DNA of 64,000 nt from Micromonospora sp. MH99. GTDB taxonomy: Bacteria > Actinomycetota > Actinomycetes > Mycobacteriales > Micromonosporaceae. Shown here in pieces: positions 1 through 7,945 of this stretch (position 1 is the first letter of the stretch; each line of letters begins with the position of its first letter). The translations under genes were made by a program, and so were the position numbers. Under the pieces are notes generated by a model. That model was given only the letters and a program-made list of their open reading frames with translations, did no database searches and was not told the origin of the DNA. The stretch lies in the NCBI RefSeq assembly GCF_021442385.1, contig NZ_MUZA01000005.1, positions 1 through 64,000 of the forward strand. Direction: 5' to 3'.

Positions 1-1049
1 GCCACAGTCGCCGCGAGGGTGGCGATGCGCGCGTCCACGGCCCGCTCGGCGTCGTCGGCGGCCAGGAACGCCGGGTCGGCGGCCCGCCGGTCGGCGGCGG
101 CGGCCAGGTCGTCGGTCTCGTCGGCGGCGAGCAGCCGCTCCTCGGTGGCGGCGCGCACCACACCGGGGGCGCTCCACCGCATGCCCAGATCGCCCTCGAC
201 GGTGCGGGCCCGCCACAGACTGCCCGCGACCTCCCGGCCCGGCCCGGTGGCCCGCTCGTCGGGCGTGAGCACCGAGTACACGTCGGTGGTGGCCCCACCC
301 ACGTCGACGACGGCGAGGTCCCCGCCGATGGTGTCGGCGAGCACCTCCACGCCGGTGAGGACGGCGTCGGGGGTGGCCGCGCGCACCAGCCGCGCGAACC
401 GGGTCCCCCTGGACAGGCGTTTACCGCCGATGACGTGACGCAGGAACACCGCGCGGATCGCCGCGCGCGCCGACGCCGGGGCGAGCACCCCGATGCGCGG
501 CAGCACATTGTCCGCACCCGTCACCGGCACGCCGGCGGCCTCCAACAGCCCGGTCAGCTCCCCCCGGACGTCGGCGTTGCCGGCCAGGACGACCGGCACC
601 CGCCAGCGGGCCCGGGCCAGGCGGGTGGCGTTGTGGGTGATCGTGTCGGCGTCGCCGCCGTCGGTGCCACCCACGAGCAGCACCACGTCCGGCCGGGCCG
701 CCCGCAACGCCGTCAGGTCGGCGGCGCCGAGCCGACCGGCCGCCACGTGCACCACGTGCGCGCCGGCCGACAGCCCGACCCGCCGGCCCGCCTGCGCGGT
801 CACCAACGCCTCGTAGCCGAGCACGGCGAGGCGCAACCCACCACCTGCCGACGAGCAGACGTACCACGGCACGTCACGAGCCCCGAGCCCGGCGGTGGCC
901 GCCGCGACGGCGGCGTCCAGGCCGTGCAGCACGTCGCTGCCCACCGTGGTGGGCGCGGCCGCCGCGCCCACCAGGACACCCGCGGCCAGGTCCACCACGG
1001 CCGCCTTGGTGTACGTCGAGCCGACGTCCGCGCAGACCGCCAGGGTCAT
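1..1049 (-). CDS. MutL/GlmL-family protein, probable reactivating factor for the B12 aminomutase (partial, 3' end off window)
   Basis: This frame opens at ATG 1049 and is still open at base 1, so about 349 N-terminal residues are visible and the C-terminus is missing. The start overlaps the stop of the hotdog-fold gene by ATGA. The N-terminus reads MTLAVCADVGSTYTKAAVVD, an actin/hexokinase-like phosphate-binding loop. A second GGTDGGDADT loop and a DVGGATTDVYSV loop follow, the pattern of the MutL/GlmL family found beside glutamate mutase and other adenosylcobalamin mutases. Members of this family are thought to reactivate B12 enzymes by exchanging damaged cofactor. Being last in the kamD-kamE operon makes lysine 5,6-aminomutase the obvious client. 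That role is inferred; the family assignment is firm. Confidence 0.85.
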   Translation of the reverse strand, partial: MTLAVCADVGSTYTKAAVVDLAAGVLVGAAAAPTTVGSDVLHGLDAAVAAATAGLGARDVPWYVCSSAGGGLRLAVLGYEALVTAQAGRRVGLSAGAHVVHVAAGRLGAADLTALRAARPDVVLLVGGTDGGDADTITHNATRLARARWRVPVVLAGNADVRGELTGLLEAAGVPVTGADNVLPRIGVLAPASARAAIRAVFLRHVIGGKRLSRGTRFARLVRAATPDAVLTGVEVLADTIGGDLAVVDVGGATTDVYSVLTPDERATGPGREVAGSLWRARTVEGDLGMRWSAPGVVRAATEERLLAADETDDLAAAADRRAADPAFLAADDAERAVDARIATLAATV

Positions 1050-1438
1050 GACCCGGCGGGTACGACCACGGTGCCGGTCGCCGTGACCGCGACGATCGGC
1101 GGGTCCAGGACCTCGGCGGCGGACGCGGAGCGGTCCGGGCGGCCCCGACACACCACCGCGCAGCTCAACTCCAGGGTGCGGCTGCGACTGCCCACCCGGG
1201 ACACCTGGGCGGTCACCTCCACCACGTCACCGGCGTGGATCGGCGCGGTGAACCGCACGTCGGAGTACCCGGCGAACAGGCCCTCGTCGCCGTCCGTGCG
1301 GATACACACCTCCGTGGCGACGTCGCCGAACAACCCGAGGGCGTACGCCCCGTCGACGAGGTTGCCCGCGTAGTGGGCGTGCGCGTACGGCACGTACCGC
1401 CGGTGCGTCACCGTCAACCCGAGCCTTGCGTCGGTCAT
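1046..1438 (-). CDS. kal: 3-aminobutyryl-CoA ammonia-lyase (hotdog fold)
   Basis: A 130-residue hotdog-fold protein. The stretch HAHYAGNLVDGAYALGLFGD followed by DGDEGLFAGYSDVRF and APIHAGDVVEV is the pattern recalled for 3-aminobutyryl-CoA deaminase (Kal) of lysine fermenters, which releases ammonia from 3-aminobutyryl-CoA to give crotonyl-CoA. The start ATG overlaps the kamE stop and the stop overlaps the next start, so it is translated within the operon. Length is normal for the family. A general (R)-hydratase-like hotdog enzyme is the alternative, but location between kamE and the reactivase strongly favours Kal. Confidence 0.85.
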   Translation of the reverse strand: MTDARLGLTVTHRRYVPYAHAHYAGNLVDGAYALGLFGDVATEVCIRTDGDEGLFAGYSDVRFTAPIHAGDVVEVTAQVSRVGSRSRTLELSCAVVCRGRPDRSASAAEVLDPPIVAVTATGTVVVPAGS

Positions 1439-2184
1439 GCCATCGCCTTTCGCTGCGTGATCAGGGCGTGCACGAGGTAGCTGGCCACCTCGCCGGGCGT
1501 GGTCCCCCGACCGAAGATCCGGTCCACGCCCAACTCGTCGGTCATCGACTCGTCGAACCGGGGACCGCCGACGATCAACAGGGGCCGCCTACCCGCCGGC
1601 ATGGCCTCGCGGAACGCCGCCGACATCTCCCGCGTGTTGTGCAGGTGCGCGTCGCGTTGGGTGACGACCTGCGACACGAGCACCGCGTCGGCCTTCTCCA
1701 CCCGGGCGGCCTCCACCAACTCCGGCACGCTGACCTGCGCGCCCATGTTGGTGACCTTCAACTCCCGGTAGTACTCCAGGCCCTTCTCCCCCGCGATGCC
1801 CTTGACGTTGAGGATCGCGTCGATGCCCACGGTGTGCGCATCGGTGCCGATGCACGCCCCGACCACCGACAGCTTGCGGCGCAGCCGCTGCTTGACGACG
1901 GTGTTGACCTCCTTGGCCGACAGCAGCGGAAAGTCCCGTTCCACCACCTGCACCGCGTCGACGTCGACCAGGTGGTTGACCCGCCCGTACACGACGAAGA
2001 ACGTGAACCCGTCACCCATCGGCTTGGCGTGCACCACCATCGCCGGGTCGATGCCCATCTTGTTGGCCAACTGCACCGCCGCGCCCTCGGCCCGCTTGTC
2101 GTGGGCCACCGGCAGGGTGAACGACACCTGCACCATCCCGTCGCCGGTGGTGTCCCCGTACGGACGCACGATCTGCGCGCTCAC
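1435..2184 (-). CDS. kamE: lysine 5,6-aminomutase beta (B12-binding) subunit
   Basis: A 249-residue small subunit of the adenosylcobalamin- and PLP-dependent D-lysine/L-beta-lysine 5,6-aminomutase. The B12 base-off motif DxHxxG is present as DAHTVG at about residues 115-120, with His117 as predicted lower cobalt ligand. Lys128 lies 11 residues downstream, the same offset as the Schiff-base lysine from the cobalt histidine in the clostridial enzyme, so it probably holds PLP. The C-terminal half is a Rossmann-like cobalamin domain (LLIVGGPRFDE). GTG start at 2184 overlaps the kamD stop by four bases, consistent with stoichiometric synthesis. Confidence 0.93.
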   Translation of the reverse strand: MSAQIVRPYGDTTGDGMVQVSFTLPVAHDKRAEGAAVQLANKMGIDPAMVVHAKPMGDGFTFFVVYGRVNHLVDVDAVQVVERDFPLLSAKEVNTVVKQRLRRKLSVVGACIGTDAHTVGIDAILNVKGIAGEKGLEYYRELKVTNMGAQVSVPELVEAARVEKADAVLVSQVVTQRDAHLHNTREMSAAFREAMPAGRRPLLIVGGPRFDESMTDELGVDRIFGRGTTPGEVASYLVHALITQRKAMA

Positions 2185-3740
2185 GCCGCCGCCTCCAGGA
2201 TGTCGGTGGCCGGGTTGCAGTAGTCGGCCTCGTGCGCGGCGACCCCGTCCAGGCCCTTGCCCCGGTCCGCCGGCCGCTTCATGATCCCGAACGTGCCCTC
2301 GGCGATCGCCGTGAGCAGCGTCTGCTCCCCGATGCGCTCCAACAGGTCCAGAGCCTCACCGAGGACCTGGTTGGCGCGGCGTCGGATGAACCCGTCCGGC
2401 GCCGGCACGAAGTCCTCGTGCAGCCCACCGGCGGCGCCGAGGACGTACCGCACGTTCTGCAGCGCGATGTCCCGGTCCGACAGCCACGGCGTCACCACCG
2501 CCTCGGTCATCATCCCCACCAGCAGGATCCCCTGACCGGTCAGCGCGCCCGCCAGGTTGAAAAACCCGTCGAGCAGGTTGCCCCGGAACACGTCACCGGT
2601 CATGTGCTTGGTCGGCGGCATCCACTTGAGCGGCGCGTCGGGGAACAACTCCCGGGCCAGCAGCGCGTGCGCCAGCTCCAGGCGGAACGACTCCGGCACC
2701 TCCGGGTTGATCTCGAACGCGTGCCCCAGGCCCAACTGCCAGTCCGCGAGGCCCGCCTCGTGCGCGAAGAACTCGTTGAGCAGCTGCGATACCGTCACCG
2801 TGTGCGCCTCGTCGACCGCGTCGGCGGTGGTGAGGTAGTTGTCCTCACCGGTGTTGATGATGATCCCGGCGCGGGCGTGGACCTGCCGCGAGAACCGCTG
2901 GTCGACGAACGTACGGACCGGGTTGATGTCGCGGAACAGGATGCCGTACATCGAGTCGTTGAGCATCATGTCGAGCCGTTCCAACCCGGCCAGCGTCGCT
3001 ATCTCCGGCATGCACAGGCCCGACGCGTAGTTCGTCAACCGCACGTAACGGCCCAACTCCTTGGACGACTCGTCCAGCGCCGCGCGCATCAACCGGAAGT
3101 TCTCCTGTGTGGCGTACGTGCCGGCGAAGCCCTCCCGGGTCGCGCCCTCGGGCACGTAGTCCAGCAGCGACTGCCCCGTCGACCGGATCACCGCGATGAC
3201 GTCCGCGCCGGCGCGCGCCGCGGCCTGCGCCTGCGGGATGTCCTCGTAGATGTCCCCGGTCGCCACGATCAGGTAGATCCACGGCCGCTGCTTCGGGTCC
3301 CCGTGCCGCTTGATCAGCCGGTCCCGCTCCGCGCGCCGCCGGTCGATCCGCCGGATACCCGCGCCCACCGCCTTGCGCGCCGCCGACCGGGCCGCCGTCG
3401 CCGACCGCCCGGTGGGCACCGTGAACCGCACCGACCCGGCCGCGGCCTTCTGCGCCAGCAACGTCACATCCGTGGTGCCCTCGCGGGCGAGGGCGTCGAA
3501 CACCGGCACCGCCACCCCGTGACCCAACCCCACGTCCGCGACGACCGCGTCCACGAGCCGGTTCACCCACGGAATGCCGTCCGGGTCGGCGCCGCTCACC
3601 CCGGCCAGCCGCAGCACCGCCCGCTCCACCGACACCGTCGTGTGGCTGCGGGCCAGGTCGACCACCGGCTGCCCGGCCCGCCGCGCCAACTCCCGCGCCC
3701 GCGCCACCAACACCGGATCAAGGTCAAGTTTCCCGGTCAC
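2181..3740 (-). CDS. kamD: lysine 5,6-aminomutase alpha subunit
   Basis: A 519-residue large subunit of lysine 5,6-aminomutase, a TIM-barrel protein that shapes the PLP and substrate pocket at the interface with KamE. Recognisable family stretches include PWIYLIVATGDIYEDIPQAQ, TYATQENFRLMRAALDE, GIIINTGEDNYLTTADA and KWMPPTKHMTGD. Length matches the clostridial subunit. It would move the 6-amino group of beta-lysine to C5, giving 3,5-diaminohexanoate. GTG start at 3740 overlaps the preceding amidohydrolase stop by four bases, and its own stop overlaps kamE. No frameshift or missing core segment is seen. Confidence 0.93.
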   Translation of the reverse strand: MTGKLDLDPVLVARARELARRAGQPVVDLARSHTTVSVERAVLRLAGVSGADPDGIPWVNRLVDAVVADVGLGHGVAVPVFDALAREGTTDVTLLAQKAAAGSVRFTVPTGRSATAARSAARKAVGAGIRRIDRRRAERDRLIKRHGDPKQRPWIYLIVATGDIYEDIPQAQAAARAGADVIAVIRSTGQSLLDYVPEGATREGFAGTYATQENFRLMRAALDESSKELGRYVRLTNYASGLCMPEIATLAGLERLDMMLNDSMYGILFRDINPVRTFVDQRFSRQVHARAGIIINTGEDNYLTTADAVDEAHTVTVSQLLNEFFAHEAGLADWQLGLGHAFEINPEVPESFRLELAHALLARELFPDAPLKWMPPTKHMTGDVFRGNLLDGFFNLAGALTGQGILLVGMMTEAVVTPWLSDRDIALQNVRYVLGAAGGLHEDFVPAPDGFIRRRANQVLGEALDLLERIGEQTLLTAIAEGTFGIMKRPADRGKGLDGVAAHEADYCNPATDILEAAA

Positions 3741-5302
3741 GACGACCCTTCCTCATAGATGACCTCACCGCGCAACACCAGCCGCCGGCACACCGGCAGC
3801 GGCGTCGGATCGTCCGGACCCCGCACCTCCGGGTCCTCCGCCACCAGCACCGGCAAACCCCGCTCCACACCCGCCGGCGTCGACCACACCGCGAACGTCG
3901 CCGGCGCACCCAGCGCCAGCACACCCTCGACGTCCAGGTGCACCGCCCGCCACCCACCACGGGTGTGCGCCGCGAACGCCGCCCGCACACTCATCCGCTG
4001 CGCCGGACTGTGGTGCGCCACCGCCGCCCGCACCGACCCCCACGGGTCCAGCGGCGTCACCGGCGAATCCGACCCGAACGCCAACGCCACACCCACCGAG
4101 TGCATCGCACCCATCGGATTCGACTCCAACGACCGCGCAAGGCCCAATCGCGCCTCGTACATCCGGCCCGCGCCACCCCACAACCTGTCGAACGCCGGCT
4201 GCATGCTCGCCACGATCCCGTACTCCACGAACCGCGCGATCATCGACTTGCTCATGATCTCCGCGTGCTCGACGCGGTGCCGGGCTGCGCGCAGCCGCTC
4301 CACACCCAGCGTCGCCGCCGCCGCCGCGAACCCGTCCAGGACGGTGCCGATCGCCGCGTCCCCGATCGCGTGGAACCCGCCCTGCAGGCCATGCGCCGCG
4401 CAGTCCAACAGGTGATCACGCACCTGCTCCGCGCTCAGATACCCGTGCCCGCAGCCCTCACCATCGCCGTACGGCTGCGACACGTGCGCCGTGCGCGACC
4501 CCAACGCCCCGTCCGCGAACAGGTCACCGCCGGCGCCCACCGCGCCCAACTCCCGGGCCCGCGCGGCGCCACCCAGCTCACCCCAGTACCCGTACACCTC
4601 CGGCAACCCCGCCCCGGAGATCCCCAGCAGACCCGTGAAGTCCTCCTCGTCGGAGATCTCCGGACCACCGCACTCGTGCACCGCCGCGATCCCCAACGAC
4701 GCCGCGTGCGCGAGCGCCACCCGCTGCGCGGCGACCCGCTGCGAGCGCGTCACCGACCCCTGCGCCGCCGCCCGCACCACATGGTGCGCGTCGCGCCGCA
4801 ACCAGCCCGACGCGTCGTACCCGGGCGCCTGCGCCGCCTCCGGACACGCCGCCAGCAACGCCGACGACACCAGGGCCGAATGGATCGACGCCTGCGACAG
4901 GTACACCCGCCGGCCACCGGCCGCCCGATCCAGGGCCACCGCGTCCGGCAACGCCGTGTCCGACCAGCCGGACTCGTCCCAGCCGTGCCCCAGCACCACC
5001 GCGTCCGCCGGCAACCCCGCCGCGAACACCGCCACCGCGTCGAGCAACTGCCCCGCCGAGCGCACCCCGGACAACTCCAGCCCGGACAACGCCAACCCGG
5101 TGTCCGTGGCGTGCACGTGCGCGTCCACGAACGCCGGCGTCACCAGAGCCCCGTCCAGGTCCACCACCCGGTCGGCCGGCGGCGCGTCACCGTCGGTGCC
5201 CAACCAGGCAATCCGCCCACCGGACACCAACAGCGCGGTCGCGCTCGGGTCGGCGGGGCAGTGCAGTACGCCGCCGCGGTACAACGTCGAGGGGTTCGTC
5301 AT
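3737..5302 (-). CDS. YtcJ-type metal-dependent amidohydrolase inside the kam operon
   Basis: A 521-residue amidohydrolase-superfamily enzyme of the Amidohydro_3 (YtcJ) type. The N-terminal beta-sandwich leads into the metal-binding HVH pair at residues 62 and 64. Further expected features are FHAIGDAAIG, HRVEHAEIM (metal histidine) and the GSDSPVTPLDPW segment carrying the metal aspartate. It hydrolyses an unknown amide or cyclic substrate; the family gives no specificity. It starts four bases after kdd stops and overlaps the kamD start, so it is co-translated with lysine aminomutase genes, where such an enzyme is not part of the known clostridial pathway. It might open a lactam or deacylate a lysine derivative; this is a guess from position. 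Confidence 0.8.
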   Translation of the reverse strand: MTNPSTLYRGGVLHCPADPSATALLVSGGRIAWLGTDGDAPPADRVVDLDGALVTPAFVDAHVHATDTGLALSGLELSGVRSAGQLLDAVAVFAAGLPADAVVLGHGWDESGWSDTALPDAVALDRAAGGRRVYLSQASIHSALVSSALLAACPEAAQAPGYDASGWLRRDAHHVVRAAAQGSVTRSQRVAAQRVALAHAASLGIAAVHECGGPEISDEEDFTGLLGISGAGLPEVYGYWGELGGAARARELGAVGAGGDLFADGALGSRTAHVSQPYGDGEGCGHGYLSAEQVRDHLLDCAAHGLQGGFHAIGDAAIGTVLDGFAAAAATLGVERLRAARHRVEHAEIMSKSMIARFVEYGIVASMQPAFDRLWGGAGRMYEARLGLARSLESNPMGAMHSVGVALAFGSDSPVTPLDPWGSVRAAVAHHSPAQRMSVRAAFAAHTRGGWRAVHLDVEGVLALGAPATFAVWSTPAGVERGLPVLVAEDPEVRGPDDPTPLPVCRRLVLRGEVIYEEGSS

Positions 5303-5306
5303 GACC

Positions 5307-6368
5307 TCAGTCTGCCGCGATCCGCGCCGCGAACAGCCGACGCACCCCCGGCTCGGCGCGTAGCAGCCCCAACGCCAACTCCGCGTGCCCCGGCACGTAC
5401 CCGTTGCCCACCAGCATCGTCACGTCCGCCGCCAACCCCTCCGCGCCCAACGCGGCCGCGGAGAAGCTCGTCGCCATCGAGAAGAAGATCACCGTGCCGC
5501 CGTCCGCGGTGGCCAGGACCGCCCCGTGCTCACACCCCGGCACGTCCACGCAGACCACAGTCACATCCGCCGGAGCGCCCAGCGCGGTGGTCACCGCCGT
5601 GGACAACCCCACCGGGTCACGCGCGTCGGCCAACGCCACCACCGACGCCAGCCCGGCGGCCGTCAGCGCGTCCCGCTCCGCCGCCACCGGAACCACCCCG
5701 ACGGTACGCGCGGCGCCCGCACGTCGCGCCGCGGCGAGGGACAGCGAGCCGCTCTTGCCGGCCCCACCGATCACCGCGACCCGCACCGGCGTCGGATCAC
5801 CACCGCGCCGACGATCCTCCACGTAGCGCGACACCACCCGGGCGGTCAGCGCGGGCGCCCCGCACACGTCCAGCACGGCCAGGGACAACTGCGGATCCTC
5901 GTCATCGGGCAGCACCGCCGCGATGGACCGCGCGAACAGGATCGCCCACCCGTCACACGGCACCTGCTCACTGCGCCCGTCCCAGCGGGCCAGCCCGTCG
6001 GTGATCACCAGGGGCGTCAACGTCAACGACACCAGCGTGGCGACCCGCTCACCGGCCCTGAGCCCCAGCGGGGACCGCCGACCGGCCTCCTCGACAGTGC
6101 CGATCAGCATCCCGCCGGAGCCGGTCACCGGGTTCTGCATCTTCCCCCGCGTGGAGATGATCTCCAGCACCTCGGCGCGCACGGCATCCCCGTCGCCGCC
6201 GTGCTTCTCCGACAGCTGCCGGAAACTCGCCGCGTCCAGGTTCAACCGCTCCACCCGGATCCGCACCTCGTTCGCAGCGATCGCGGCGGACGCGTCCAGC
6301 CGCCAGGCCGCCTGCGGCAACACCCCCGACGGTTCCACGACGCGGTGCAGTCCCACCGGTGACGTCAC
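5307..6368 (-). CDS. kdd: L-erythro-3,5-diaminohexanoate dehydrogenase
   Basis: A protein of about 353 residues that oxidatively deaminates 3,5-diaminohexanoate to 3-keto-5-aminohexanoate with NAD(P). Family features are ISTRGKMQNPVTGSGG near residue 80, a Rossmann glycine loop VAVIGGAGKSGSLSL, and FFSMATSFSAAALGAEG with VGNGYVPGH near the C-terminus. I place the start at GTG 6368 because GGGGAGGT lies a few bases upstream. A TTG at 6407 in the same frame would add 13 residues but has no comparable ribosome site. It is the first gene of the minus-strand operon and faces kamA across the AT-rich spacer. Confidence 0.9.
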   Translation of the reverse strand: MTSPVGLHRVVEPSGVLPQAAWRLDASAAIAANEVRIRVERLNLDAASFRQLSEKHGGDGDAVRAEVLEIISTRGKMQNPVTGSGGMLIGTVEEAGRRSPLGLRAGERVATLVSLTLTPLVITDGLARWDGRSEQVPCDGWAILFARSIAAVLPDDEDPQLSLAVLDVCGAPALTARVVSRYVEDRRRGGDPTPVRVAVIGGAGKSGSLSLAAARRAGAARTVGVVPVAAERDALTAAGLASVVALADARDPVGLSTAVTTALGAPADVTVVCVDVPGCEHGAVLATADGGTVIFFSMATSFSAAALGAEGLAADVTMLVGNGYVPGHAELALGLLRAEPGVRRLFAARIAAD

Positions 6369-6420
6369 GCCGACCTCCCCTGCCCAGCCGCTCGAAGCCC
6401 CGATCAAGGCTCGCGTAGCG

Positions 6421-6462
6421 GGAAAACTTACGGCAGACTAGTTTCTGTACCGAATATTTTCC
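6421..6462. promoter_or_regulatory. imperfect palindrome in the kdd/kamA divergent promoter region
   Basis: The 141-base spacer between the two divergent starts is unusually AT-rich. It holds an interrupted inverted repeat: GGAAAA (6421) pairs with TTTTCC (6457), an inner CAGA (6434) pairs with TCTG (6444), and the centre is ACTAGT (6437-6442). It would suit a dimeric regulator controlling both transcripts. No regulator gene lies next to it in the window, and no clear -35/-10 pair was chosen. Confidence 0.5.
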
Positions 6463-6509
6463 AGTAGCCTTCGGGTTTCGATGATCCACCGCACCACCGA
6501 GGAGGGGCC

Positions 6510-7901
6510 GTGACCCAAACCATCCCGCAACCCCGTCACGCCCCGGTCGCCGTACCGACCGCCGGGCAGCCGTACGAATACCACCGCCGCCCCCTGGTCG
6601 AACCCGACTGGACCCGCTTCCCCGGCTGGCGCACCGTCACCCGCGACCAGTGGGAATCCGCCCAGTGGCAGCGCGTCAACTGCGTCAAGAACATCAAGCA
6701 GCTCCGCGCCGTCTTCGGTGACCTGATCGACGAAACCTTCTACGCCGACCTCGAGGCCGACCAGAAGGCCCTGGCCACCATGTCCATGCTGGTGCCGCCA
6801 CAAATGATCAACACGATGGTGCCGTTCGCGCCGCTCACCACCGAGGCGCTGCTCGCCGACCCCATCCGCCGCTACATGATCCCGGTCGCCTCCGACCGAC
6901 GCACCGACTGGCCGTCACACCCCTACGCCAGCCGCGACAGCCTGCACGAGCACGACATGTGGGTCGCCGAAGGGCTCACCCACCGCTACCCCACCAAGGT
7001 CCTCGCCGAACTGCTCTCCACCTGCCCGCAGTACTGCGGCCACTGCACCCGCATGGACCTGGTCGGCAACTCCACCCCCGCCGTCGACAAGCTCAAGCTC
7101 ACCCTCAAGCCCGTCGACCGCTACGACGCCCACATCGCCTACCTCAAGGCCCACCCCGGCGTCCGCGACGTCGTCGTCTCCGGCGGAGACGTCGCCAACG
7201 TCCCGTGGCGCAACCTCGAGTCGTACCTCATGCGCCTGCTGGAACTGGAGACGGTCCGCGACGTCCGCCTCGCCACCAAGGCCCTCATGGGCCTGCCCCA
7301 GCACTGGCTGCAACCCGACGTCGTCGAGGGCCTGGAACGCGTCGCCCGCACCGCCGCCCGACGCGGCGTCAACCTCGCCATCCACACCCACGTCAACCAC
7401 GCCCAGTCGCTCACCCCACTGGTCGCCAAGGCCGCCCAGACCGCCCTCGACGTCGGCGTCCGCGACGTCCGCAACCAGGGCGTCCTCATGCGCGGCGTCA
7501 ACGCCACCACACCCGAGCTGCTCGACCTCTGCTTCGCGCTCCAAGGCGAAGCCGGCATCCTGCCGTACTACTTCTACATGTGCGACATGATCCCCAACGC
7601 CGAACACTGGCGCGTCCCGGTCTGGCACGCCCAGCAACTCCAGCACGACATCATGGGCTACCTGCCCGGCTACGCCACCCCACGGATCGTCTGCGACGTG
7701 CCCTTCGTCGGCAAGCGCTGGGTGCACATGCTCACCGACTACGACCGTGAGCGCGGCATCTCCTACTGGACCAAGAACTACCGCACCTCCATCGAGTCCG
7801 CCGACCTGGAGGCGCTCAACAAGCGCTACGCCTACTACGACCCGATCGACACCCTCCCCGAGGGCGGCCAGCAGTGGTGGAACGACCACCGCGACGACTG
7901 A
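6510..7901 (+). CDS. kamA: lysine 2,3-aminomutase (KamA family radical SAM)
   Basis: A 463-residue radical SAM/PLP enzyme that converts L-lysine to L-beta-lysine. The iron-sulfur CxxxCxxC motif is CPQYCGHC (Cys172, 176, 179), followed by TRMDLVGNS. Other landmarks are VVVSGGDVAN (SAM-binding GGD-like strand), IHTHVNHAQSLTP and YYFYMCDMIPNAEHWRVP near the substrate site. The PLP lysine is probably in DVPFVGKRW, although the clostridial GGGGK context is altered. GTG start at 6510 follows GAGGAGGGG at 6499. It diverges from the kam/kdd operon, so the two aminomutases are probably co-regulated. A related KamA-like mutase with another substrate remains possible. Confidence 0.88.
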   Translation: MTQTIPQPRHAPVAVPTAGQPYEYHRRPLVEPDWTRFPGWRTVTRDQWESAQWQRVNCVKNIKQLRAVFGDLIDETFYADLEADQKALATMSMLVPPQMINTMVPFAPLTTEALLADPIRRYMIPVASDRRTDWPSHPYASRDSLHEHDMWVAEGLTHRYPTKVLAELLSTCPQYCGHCTRMDLVGNSTPAVDKLKLTLKPVDRYDAHIAYLKAHPGVRDVVVSGGDVANVPWRNLESYLMRLLELETVRDVRLATKALMGLPQHWLQPDVVEGLERVARTAARRGVNLAIHTHVNHAQSLTPLVAKAAQTALDVGVRDVRNQGVLMRGVNATTPELLDLCFALQGEAGILPYYFYMCDMIPNAEHWRVPVWHAQQLQHDIMGYLPGYATPRIVCDVPFVGKRWVHMLTDYDRERGISYWTKNYRTSIESADLEALNKRYAYYDPIDTLPEGGQQWWNDHRDD

Positions 7902-7910
7902 CGCACCGCA

Positions 7911-7945
7911 GGTGCTGGCCGCCGACTCAACCGGCGGCCAGCACC
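7911..7945. terminator. bidirectional hairpin between kamA and the deacetylase gene
   Basis: GGTGCTGGCCGCCG (7911-7924) and its exact reverse complement (7932-7945) form a 14-bp stem with a 7-base loop. It starts 9 bases after the kamA stop and overlaps the last codons of the convergent gene, so it can serve both strands. There is no U-tract, as is usual in high-GC actinomycetes. Confidence 0.8.

Noticed and set aside
1..1049. Cobalamin riboswitch controlling the B12-dependent aminomutase locus
   Set aside because: Neither the 141-base kdd/kamA spacer nor other visible leaders of the locus has room for, or the conserved B12-box of, such an element.
6369..6407. TTG start extending Kdd by 13 residues
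   Set aside because: GTG 6368 has a far better Shine-Dalgarno sequence (GGGGAGGT) and matches family length.
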